DNA of 64,000 nt from Novakomyces olei (lineage: Eukaryota > Ascomycota > Novakomycetes > Novakomycetales > Novakomycetaceae): contig JADEYG010000015.1 of assembly GCA_016906335.1 (NCBI GenBank), positions 1,004,501 to 1,068,500 on the forward strand. The letters run 5' to 3'. Positions 56,651-64,000 of this stretch are shown one piece after another. How positions within the stretch are numbered: the first letter of the stretch is position 1; each line of letters starts with the position of its first letter. A program made the position numbers and the translations under genes. The notes beneath the pieces were generated by a model. It did no database searches, had not been told where the DNA came from, and saw only the letters and a list, made by a program, of their open reading frames with translations.

Positions 56651-57949
56651 ATGGCAGAATACACAGTCACTGTGGGCGACTCGCTGTGGGAAGGCAAACC
56701 GGGCCCTCTGATTGGCCGGTTTACCGGGTTCCAGCCGCCCGCGGCCTCGACAGAGTTCCAAGTCGCGGTAGCGAAACACGACCCGTCAAACTCGTCAGGG
56801 CGCAAACGCCAGGCGGTCGTGTGCCACGCGGAGACGGACAGAATCGCGTACAGCGGCAGTCGCGGTGTGAGCAGTGCTCAGTATGACAGTGAGTACTTTG
56901 ACGACTCTGACTGCACTTTTGCCCTCGCTACTTTTGACGCTGATGGGCATACTGTCCTTCTAACGCCGATGCCGATAGTCCCCTTTACACGGAGGGTTAA
57001 GCGGTTAGCGGCCGTTGATGCTGCCGCTGCTACTGTGCGGTCAGAGGCAACGCAGGACGAAAACCCTGCTCAGGCGCGTAAAGATTTGGGTGCTGCTTTT
57101 GGGACGCGTAAACGGCAGCGCGAGATTGAACGGCTCGATGCTAACCGGATCGATTCCTCAATGGTCTTTGGCAACAGCGGAGGGGGCAATGCTCAAAGGG
57201 CAATCGGTGCAGAAATGGACCAGACTCGGCTTGCAACTGCTGCCTCTTCTACCTCTTCTGCCTCTAATTCTATTGTTCCTGTTCACCACGCAGACAGGTC
57301 GAGTGTGGAAGAGGTGTACAATCTGCAAGAGATTTTTGGTCAGCAGCTCCTTGAAGCTGTGCCCGTTAAACGGCTGATTGCCAGCCACTCTGAGGAGAAA
57401 CCGCTGTGGAAACAGCCGTTGTTTGCGGCTTCGCCGTACGTGCAAGCTGCTTTACGCTCTGTGCTGGAAGGCAATGAGCACCCTCCGCTCGCACGGGTGG
57501 GTTACTTGTTCATTATTGCTGTTTTACGGACTATTTTGCGGTACAATCGGCAGGCGGCCAACAGGGAAACGTTTTACTCGAAATTCGGGCCTCTTGTTCC
57601 CCACGCTATTGTCGACCAGCTGATGGAAATGTTTCGGGAACCCGGGGCCGGTGACAGCGGTGAAATGAGCCCGCGAATGCTGGACAAGCTGGTCTGCCAC
57701 ATGTTTGTCGTTTGCCTGCACCACGACGGCTTTGCTGTAGATATTGCTCGGTTCCCGTCTGATTTGAATATACCTCAAAGGCGGATAATCGAGCTGTTTC
57801 GCACCCTGGGCTGCCGCGTAGTGCCGCTGACAGAGACACAGCGGGCCGCTCAGGGGATTAACAAGGCCGATGCTAAAGCTTACAAACGTGCTGTTTTGAA
57901 ATTACCGCTGGATTTCCCTCAGCCGCGTCGCCGAGGAGGCGCAAGGTAG
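56651..57949 (+). CDS. RPA49: RPA49, RNA polymerase I subunit A49
   Basis: Pol I-specific subunit that supports initiation and elongation of rRNA transcription in the nucleolus. Single exon, 432 aa (yeast A49 is 415). The N-terminal dimerisation-type domain has LIGRFTGFQPP and RIAYSGSR; the linker carries the signature KDLGAAFGTRKRQREIERLD (about 140-160). The C-terminal tandem winged-helix half includes SPYVQAALRSVL, RVGYLFIIAVLRTILRYNRQ, KLVCHMFVVCLHHDGFAVD, PQRRIIELFRTLGCRVVPL and a lysine-rich end. The promoter is compressed between a tandem array and the ATG. Confidence 0.9.
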   Translation: MAEYTVTVGDSLWEGKPGPLIGRFTGFQPPAASTEFQVAVAKHDPSNSSGRKRQAVVCHAETDRIAYSGSRGVSSAQYDSEYFDDSDCTFALATFDADGHTVLLTPMPIVPFTRRVKRLAAVDAAAATVRSEATQDENPAQARKDLGAAFGTRKRQREIERLDANRIDSSMVFGNSGGGNAQRAIGAEMDQTRLATAASSTSSASNSIVPVHHADRSSVEEVYNLQEIFGQQLLEAVPVKRLIASHSEEKPLWKQPLFAASPYVQAALRSVLEGNEHPPLARVGYLFIIAVLRTILRYNRQAANRETFYSKFGPLVPHAIVDQLMEMFREPGAGDSGEMSPRMLDKLVCHMFVVCLHHDGFAVDIARFPSDLNIPQRRIIELFRTLGCRVVPLTETQRAAQGINKADAKAYKRAVLKLPLDFPQPRRRGGAR

Positions 57950-58313
57950 ATTGCAACAGCCCAGCGTGTTTTGTGGACTAGTCGAGTGTATATATAGATT
58001 GTAGCATTTAATTTAAAGCATTTAAAAGCGTTCATTTTAAGATTTAAAAGCATTTAAAAGCATTTTAAAGCATCAATTTAAAGCATTTACATGGACAAGA
58101 CTATGGAAAGCAATGGCCAGTGAAAGCAACGGTAAATGCAGGCGGCTGATTCAATGTGTAAGGCAAAACATCAGATCGCAGGAGTAATCTGCCATAGGAT
58201 GAGCCAGTGCTAATGTATTTCGGATTTATCAAGGACCAGTGTCGACAAAGTCAAACTATAAACTAAAAACGCGTTTGCAATAAAGCCAGCAGTGGTATCA
58301 AATCATGTCCTCG
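57950..58313. other. Convergent intergenic region, RPA49 / SEC72
   Basis: Contains an irregular AGCATTTAAA repeat at about 58010-58090 and otherwise nothing recognisable. Confidence 0.6.
58010..58090. repeat. AGCATTTAAA-type short repeat
   Basis: About seven imperfect copies of a 10-12 bp unit. Confidence 0.8.
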
Positions 58314-58956
58314 TCAGGCCGAGTCCATGCATGCTTCAAGGTCGCGTACCATTGCCCTTATACCCGAATCCTTGGGTTCTAGTTCGAGGGCAATAAGCGC
58401 CGAATCGATAGCATCCTTCCATCGGCACATGGCCTTGAGCGCTTGAGCTCGGCGGAAATGAGCTTTAGCAAACTCTGGCCGAATTTCGATGGCAGTGTCA
58501 GCATCAACCAATGCCTCGGGTAGCGAGTCGGCGCCGAGGTAAGCGGCAGAGCGATTACACAGGAGTACAGGCAGCTCTTCCCGCGAAATAACGGCAGGCT
58601 CGAACCAAGGCCGACTGGCCGCCATCCCAAGGGACAGCGAGTACAGTCTAATTGCCTCGGCATGTTTTCCACGCGCAAAGGCAGCATTGCCGCTTTCACG
58701 CATTTTAACAACCTGCACGCCCAGCCGTGGATCCAATTTAATGCCGGGCGCTATTGGCGGAGGCACTGGGCCGCGAAGCATCGAAAAGAAACGCACCATT
58801 TCGTTTACATTTTCAATAGCAGAATTGGCTTCGGGAGCCGAACCCGATACCGAAACTCGTCCTGTTTTGGTATCAGCCGCTAAGGGCAATTCTCCTATTC
58901 CGCGTCAGTGGGACCACAGTCAAGGGCTTACGAAACGTGTCCGATACCGCCGACAT
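58314..58956 (-). CDS. SEC72: SEC72, TPR subunit of the post-translational Sec63 translocon, 2 exons
   Basis: Peripheral ER subunit of the Sec62/63 complex that docks Hsp70 during post-translational import. Exons on the minus strand are 58932-58956 and 58314-58894 (606 nt, 201 aa) with a 37-nt intron. The spliced start MSAVSDTFRELPLAADTKT matches the family's FxQLPL opening. The TPR domain (about 95-200) shows MRESGNAAFARGKHAEAIRL, YSLSLGMAASRPWFEPA, REELPVLLCNRSAAYLGAD, KAHFRRAQALKAM and a final helix; the REEL-LCNRSAAY block is Sec72-like. Generic TPR co-chaperones are the alternative. Confidence 0.82.
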
Positions 58957-59069
58957 TGCAATTGCAATCTGGGTACGAGTGTAAACCGTAACTTAAAATA
59001 ATCAGTAAATTAATTTCAAACTATAAATTTATGATTAATCTAATTAATTCAAATAATTCTACCAGTCTA

Positions 59070-59115
59070 TAATTAATTCAAATTAATTCAAATTAATTCT
59101 AATCTGAATTAAATC
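59070..59115. repeat. AATTAATTCA short tandem repeat
   Basis: Three to four copies of a 10-11 bp unit in the short divergent gap between SEC72 and DCP1. Confidence 0.85.
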
Positions 59116-59149
59116 TTTATGCTTTAATTATCGTTACGACGCCGTTGCC

Positions 59150-59761
59150 ATGGATCCCAAGGAGGCGGCCTCGCCAACGTTTGCGGCTATGCGAAATGCG
59201 TTGAACCTGCAGGTTCTGCAATTGCACGATCTAGAGATCCATGCAGTGTTGGAGACTTCGTCCTATGTTGTCCTGTACGAGTTTGATGAAGGCCGGGGTG
59301 AATGGGTAACGAGACGGCTAAAGAGATTGTGTTCTAATATACAGATGAAATGTGGGTGCGAGGGCACTTTGTTTGTGTACATTGAACGTAACGGGTCTGT
59401 AAAGTATCTAGTGCTGAACCGGCACTCGCTCACGACTCCGTGCATAGAGGTTGTTGAGAATGCGGATGATAATGATCCTGATATTGTGAAAATGGACGAT
59501 TTTGTAATTCATCGGCAGCCCACAGGCAGAGTTTTGGGTCTATGGATTTTTGAAAAAGATGACAGGGAACGTATTTTCCAGCAACTGGTACGGATTCAGA
59601 AATCAGCTGCTTTCCTGAGACTAGAGCGTGGGCTGCTGCCACGCAAGCAGACTTCTGATGTGACCAAAGCAGCAAACAAGCTCGGGCTCACTTCTGGTGT
59701 AGCCGGTCAGCCTCGCGGCCGGAGTATACCTCTCAGTGAACTTTTTCGCGCTAAAACTTGA
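59150..59761 (+). CDS. DCP1: DCP1 mRNA decapping activator (contains a 39-nt in-frame intron)
   Basis: EVH1-fold partner of the Dcp2 decapping enzyme in cytoplasmic P-bodies. The region is open over 612 nt, but 59306-59344 (GTAACG to ACAG, CTAAT branch site) is almost certainly a 39-nt intron whose length is a multiple of three with no stop; removing it gives exons 59150-59305 and 59345-59761, 190 aa. Spliced, the conserved W is followed by the EGTLFVY block, as in Dcp1. Other hallmarks: MRNALNLQVLQLHDLEI at the N-terminus, SYVVLYEFDE, YLVLNRHSL, GLWIFEKDDRERIF and LVRIQKS. It is a short, yeast-like Dcp1 without the C-terminal trimerisation domain. Confidence 0.9.
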   Translation: MDPKEAASPTFAAMRNALNLQVLQLHDLEIHAVLETSSYVVLYEFDEGRGEWVTRRLKRLCSNIQMKCGCEGTLFVYIERNGSVKYLVLNRHSLTTPCIEVVENADDNDPDIVKMDDFVIHRQPTGRVLGLWIFEKDDRERIFQQLVRIQKSAAFLRLERGLLPRKQTSDVTKAANKLGLTSGVAGQPRGRSIPLSELFRAKT

Positions 59762-60539
59762 ATTTGCGGGGTTAGTGCACCTGTTGGGTGATCGCATTTT
59801 GCACGATTTTCAAACTCCTATCCTAATCGAATGCTGTGCATTCGTTATTATCGTATTTACGGTGTCAAGCGTTTGTGCAAAATGGGCAGCAAAGTCAGAG
59901 TCTGTTTGAAACGATTAAAGGCGTTTCTTCTACAATCCTTCGACATACACTGTGATTCCTGTTTACAAGGGATCTCGCCTGTCGCACATTCTCGGAAAAG
60001 CTCGTGAAGCCACTACTTTTGGAGTGAAAAGGCTGAAGGTTTGGGGCTATGCCGGATAGTATCAGCTTGTACGGTAAATGCAGGCTATATCGACACGTAA
60101 TATATCGGTCGCAGATTTAATAAATCTCGAGCACTACACACCAAACTATAATAAAACAACTTTGCATTTGTACATCAACATTCATTGCTTTGGCATCATT
60201 GCTGCCCTACTGTGTCGTATACTCTAACCCCATCGAGACAAAAAGTGTGCCTCTAATGTTTGTGTATCAGTTCTTTATTTTTTTTAATTAACAGCCGCTA
60301 GTCTCGTAACAATCCTAAAAGCCTATATAAGCTACGGCAAAGCGCTGTCTAAGTTTACACACTCCCATTACAAAATACCGCAAAAAACGCGATTCTTTTG
60401 TCCCATTTTAATTAATTATCCAATTAATAAGATACTGCAGAAGGCTCACAAGCTTACTTGAGCATCCGTGATCTGATAACCACTTGGCTTATCGATTACG
60501 AAATGCATTCAGAGCGCATACATTAATGTATATGCATTT
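59762..60539. other. Intergenic, DCP1 to CDS1
   Basis: Nothing recognised on either strand; probably the DCP1 3' region and the CDS1 promoter. T-rich around 60270-60290. Confidence 0.5.
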
Positions 60540-62689
60540 ATGGCCGGCATTGAAGGTTCAAAGCGTCCAATAGCCCCGAATGTTGATATTGTGGGCCGCC
60601 AATTGACCCTGAAAATGGTCAGAGCATCAGAGAGCTGCGTTTTTGATGATAATAAAAGATCGGGTTCAAGTGCGGCATTAGTTACAGAGCCCTTAGATGG
60701 TGGTGGACGACAGGGTAAAGAATACTTGGCCCAATGATCACGATCTAACCTTGAAGTCATCCCTCTCTCAAAGAATACCATGCTTTCCGTGGGTCGGCAT
60801 TCAGACTGGTAAGATGGTCATTTTGTTGGTACTAAGACTAGTCAATACCGAATCGGAGCCGCCACTGTGAGCGCATATCAATTTCAAGTGATACCGGTGT
60901 GTAATGCTTCCATGCTCTATGATTTTTAGTCAGCTATTTTGACTTTTATCCGTACTGGAGAGTCTACTATTTCCAAGACTTTGCTTGCTGTCCGTTGGCT
61001 GCGCTTTTGGTTTCAGGTCTGTTTTGCTGAGCGTTCTTCGAAACCTGATTAGTCGTGTATTGGACAAGGCAGCGGGCAAGCGACTGATAACGAGTGTTTA
61101 TTCCAATCTTTATTCGGCTGCCATCCTCTGTGCTTGCCTGCACTACTTTGACATGCCCTGCTTTTATGCCTGCTCTCTATCAATTGGCTCTAGTCCCTAG
61201 CTTTTCCTTGGAGCTTTTTTCGCTATTTGTATGCTTCCTTGCTCATATTAAAAATCAGACTGTTTTCAGTGACGAAATTGATACCATTTTCTATTGCCGG
61301 GACACATCGACTAACGGCACATACGTTAATGGCGTACGTATTCCACAGTACCGTGCATTTATCCTACAAGATGGTGATCGTATCGAAATCAGGAGCAGCC
61401 AAACCTTTACATTTCATCATTGTCGGCAGCATCCCGTCCAGGTTGATCAGCAATTGGCTGTGCCTGGATATGATGTACAGCCGCTGCTGCTAGGCCTAGG
61501 CTCGTTTGCTAAAGTACTGTATTGAAGTTTATCGATATACTCGTGCTTGCTCTCTTGTTGTCGTTTGCTAATCAGAGATATATCTCTCTCGTTGTATTGC
61601 ATCTCGCCGCCAGGCAGCGTGCAAAGCGATTCTCGTTGGAAATACAAAAGAAGGGAGTATGCGACGTTTGTTTGCTAGACGCGAACTACAGGCGCTACAA
61701 GCTCTAGATCACCCTAATATTGTACGCTACTATGCTCACGAGGAAAGCCCTAAGCATTTGTATGCATATAATTCTTTAAAAAACTACTGACGTGCTTAGC
61801 TTGATAATGATGGAACTAGTCTGTGGAGGGGACCTTTTCAGCTTTGTTCAGCAGTCAGGAGGAGCAGTTGCTGAAGATATGGCAAGATTGCTCTCGATGC
61901 AGATACTGCATGCTCTTGAACATTTGCATTTGCGCAATATTGTACATCGGGACCTTAAGCTGGAGAACATTTTACTAGAGCGAACATTTCATGAAAAAGC
62001 TGGCGGAGGTTCCCTCCGTGTAATACTAACTGACTTTGGTGCTTCTTTTCTACAGCCTTCTCCCAACTGTCGCATGAAAACGAAAATCGGAACGGTAATT
62101 AATGCTATCGTGTTTATTGTTTATGCGATTTATTTTATTTAATTCCATCGTCTGAACGCTTTTCTACCAGTCTGAATACATCTTACAACTAGAGGGAGTA
62201 CTCTGCGCCAGAGCTCGTGGAAAATGGCACCAATGGATACGGTCAGGAGGTGGACATCTGGTCCTTTGGAGTAATTTTGTCCTTCTTGTTGACGGGCTTT
62301 GCGTTACCCAAGTTCCCGGGAACTTTACTCCAGAGCAAGTCAGGCTATGACGAGTTTCTAGCACAGCAGTTTGGCAGCCATGAAGGTCCGTGGAGGACTA
62401 CGAGTGAACAAGGTACAATTCTTAAAAGGTTTCTTCTTTATTAAATTTTCTTCTTTATTTGGTTTTGATTCCTTTAGCTTTGCAAGTATTGAAAAGTTCT
62501 GTACGTGTGGATCCAGAGCAGCGTGCATGCTGCACCGAGCTGCTGGCTCTGCCATGGTTCCGAGATCGCCAGCAACAGCTTGACCAGATGTACTATTGCA
62601 TGCTGAAAGCAGCAGATCGAGACGCAATTAGTGCGAAAAAAATAAGCGTGGAACGCAAAAGAAAGCGGTCGCTCTCGCTTGAGCTATAA
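60540..62689 (+). CDS. CDS1: CDS1/RAD53 (Chk2-type) checkpoint kinase with FHA domain, 8 exons
   Basis: Effector kinase of the DNA-damage and replication checkpoint. Exons are 60540-60714, 60757-60808, 60842-60887, 61259-61513, 61578-61759, 61800-62094, 62193-62412 and 62478-62689 (1437 nt, 478 aa; fission-yeast Cds1 is 460). The FHA domain spans exons 2-4: MLSVGRHSDC, ATVSAYQFQ, then CRDTSTNGTYVNG. The kinase starts LGLGSFAKIYLS and has the ATP lysine in AACKAI (about 192), MMELVCGGDLFSF, HRDLKLENIL (about 286), TDFGASF (about 315), YSAPELVENGT and DIWSFGVIL. The C-terminus is basic (ERKRKRS). Introns range from 33 to 371 nt; the fourth has donor GTACTG and acceptor CAGAG, which keeps the glycine loop and lysine in frame. 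There is one FHA domain, as in Cds1 and Chk2, not two as in Rad53. Confidence 0.9.
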
Positions 62690-62893
62690 CTACCGTTAAT
62701 TAGTAGGACCAGTCGCCATTTTTTCCAATGACGATTCAACTAGAGACAGCAACAAGTGATTTTTGTGTATCCTCAGTTCGATCCTGTGCTCTGGTAGAAT
62801 CGAAACCTGAATAATATCTTTTACGTTTCATCAGTAAAGTCAGTATAGTGACATTTCTGCAAATTAATCATAATTGCCGAAACCTGTGATCCA

Positions 62894-64000
62894 CTAATAT
62901 CTGCTCTGTGCTTCACATACAGCCGTCCATTTCGCAATTATGGCCACAACCACATCAAGTTCTTGTGCAGGTACAAGGAACCATTCACGGTGTTCTGTGT
63001 TGCATCCGCTGCAAGTAATCGGGCTCGGATCGCGGTAAAGCGAGCCAAGTTCGAGATGGATTAAATGCTCTGCTCTATGTGAAAGCTTGCATGCATGATG
63101 AGCAAGCAGTCTCGGCTCGTACCCACATTGCTGAGACCACTGGTACATTCTCCGCTGTACATTCACAGCGCGGCCTACTTTTATATGGAAATGAGTTGCG
63201 CTCTGTCGCTGTCTTTGCTTGCCAATCACTGTAAAAATGTAAATAAATCCCGATATATCTCCAGGCGAAGGCGGCTTGGTCAGTTCAAGCAAAATTGTCC
63301 TTTTCACAGTCTCATCGACCACACGTCCATCAATTGCCACTGCCGAGCAGGGCAGTTTTATTGCAGACGGAGAACACGTTTCCCCCTTTTCTGCCACCAC
63401 TTTTGCCGCCACTACTTTTACCGTCCGCGCTTTTGCCGTCTGCACTTTTTCCGCATGGCTGGGCAAATGATCACTCTGTGCCAGTTTAGAGGGACGCTGC
63501 TCTTTAGAACAAGCGGGGACTCCTTGTCGCTTCGTGTTCACGCAACTCAGAGCGGCCAATGCTCGTGAAAATGCTATATAAATTCGTCTAAGCACATTGG
63601 ATTTTGAAGGCTTGCACTGTGATCCGTAGCCCTTGACGTCATACGCATTTGGCCCTTCGGACAAGGAGGGCCTAACAGAACAGGGGACTGTTTCTCGCGG
63701 GTATTGCCTTGGAGGTTTGGCCCGTACTGACGACTTTAGCGTATTAGCATTTCTCGAATTAGCATTTCTCGAATTAGCATTTCTCGTATTATCCCTCTGC
63801 CACTGAGCTTCACGTCCTCGTATAGCTTTGGCACTAGCATTTCCATTCCCTGTTTGGCCCTTGCCCAGATTAGCGTCCCGCTTGTCCTTGAGCTCCCGCA
63901 AAACTAGAGCAGCTCCCCGAGCCTGTGACCGATGCTGGAAACAAAAATAAGGCTGCAAATGTGCCTCAGCGTCCTGTGCTCCGCATGCAGCAAAAGCCAG
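62894..64000 (-). CDS. MUG113-like T5orf172 (GIY-YIG-related) protein, 5' end beyond the window
   Basis: The reading frame is open to the window edge (position 64000), so the N-terminus is missing. At least 369 codons are visible. The C-terminal domain matches the T5orf172/DUF1766 fold found in fission-yeast meiotic protein Mug113: SGFIYIFTVI, then FHIKVGRAVNVQRRMYQW, RAEHLIHLELGSLYRD and a final HREWFLVPAQEL. These correspond to the Y-I, K-G-R and E residues of GIY-YIG-type nucleases, but activity is unproven. A CSGC pair could bind zinc. Upstream is basic and contains a 15-bp in-frame triplication (RNANS) at about 63743-63790. Mug113 is meiotically upregulated in fission yeast. Confidence 0.8.
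   Translation of the reverse strand: MAFAACGAQDAEAHLQPYFCFQHRSQARGAALVLRELKDKRDANLGKGQTGNGNASAKAIRGREAQWQRDNTRNANSRNANSRNANTLKSSVRAKPPRQYPRETVPCSVRPSLSEGPNAYDVKGYGSQCKPSKSNVLRRIYIAFSRALAALSCVNTKRQGVPACSKEQRPSKLAQSDHLPSHAEKVQTAKARTVKVVAAKVVAEKGETCSPSAIKLPCSAVAIDGRVVDETVKRTILLELTKPPSPGDISGFIYIFTVIGKQRQRQSATHFHIKVGRAVNVQRRMYQWSQQCGYEPRLLAHHACKLSHRAEHLIHLELGSLYRDPSPITCSGCNTEHREWFLVPAQELDVVVAIIAKWTAVCEAQSRY
63743..63790. repeat. 15-bp in-frame triplication in the MUG113-like gene
   Basis: Unit TTAGCATTTCTCGAA on the plus strand, encoding RNANS three times on the minus strand. Confidence 0.93.

Noticed and set aside
61514-61577. Apparent frameshift after the glycine loop of CDS1
   Set aside because: A frame reading VYRYTRACSL looked like the continuation after a 13-nt disruption. 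A 64-nt intron ending at CAGAG instead gives SFAKIYLS...AACKAI without any break, so no lesion is needed.
62781-62815. tRNA-like GTTCGATCC box
   Set aside because: A T-loop-like sequence is present but no A box, acceptor stem or anticodon arm can be folded around it.

Overview
This window is nuclear DNA from a fungus, most likely an ascomycete. It carries about 30 protein genes on both strands, most of them split by very short spliceosomal introns (33-140 nt, usually 37-60) with GTAAGN/GTATGN donors, CTAAC/CTAAT branch sites and YAG acceptors. Fungal families are prominent: a YTP1-type membrane protein, a PX-associated (DUF3818) protein, an NRG1-type C2H2 repressor, a Zn2Cys6 regulator, SPO12, SEC72, TRS85 and a MUG113-like protein. 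A complete complex I subunit gene (NDUFA12) argues against Saccharomyces-type yeasts and fission yeasts, which have lost complex I. Exportin-4, the intron density and TTAGGG-type motifs would fit an early-branching ascomycete (Taphrinomycotina or a Lipomyces-like lineage); the placement is inference. I see no transposon, virus-like element, CRISPR array, rRNA or tRNA.

Layout: 1.2-8.7 kb holds NDUFA12 (-), exportin-4 (+) and BRE1 (+). 8.9-20.9 kb holds YTP1-like (-), a STE11/Byr2 MAPKKK (+), MPP6/MPHOSPH6 (+), YIH1/IMPACT (-), a WD-type protein (+), a SET/NAP histone chaperone (+) and the PX-associated protein (-). A 3.8 kb gene-poor stretch precedes a polyQ NRG1-like repressor at 24.7 kb. 27.9-32.8 kb holds a 7TM receptor, an Iec1-like zinc finger/coiled-coil protein and a small membrane protein, all on the minus strand. 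33.1-41.7 kb holds RAD52, COA3, TRS85, a UBA protein and SPO12. 42.0-46.6 kb holds LSG1, mitochondrial uS11 and a HERP-like UBL membrane protein. 48.1-57.9 kb holds INO80, a Zn2Cys6 factor, a 0.6 kb tandem array and RPA49. 58.3-64.0 kb holds SEC72, DCP1, the checkpoint kinase CDS1/RAD53 and a MUG113-like gene cut by the window edge.

The exon models were built by hand. For nearly all multi-exon genes the summed exon length is a multiple of three and the joined protein reads through conserved family blocks. Several genes (NDUFA12, SPO12, the tail of YIH1, the first exons of SEC72 and INO80) are invisible as long ORFs. Several genes concern chromatin and genome maintenance (BRE1, SET, Iec1-like, RAD52, INO80, CDS1), but they are interspersed with unrelated housekeeping genes and do not look like a functional cluster. 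Minisatellites of 9-17 bp recur in promoters, introns and intergenic gaps.
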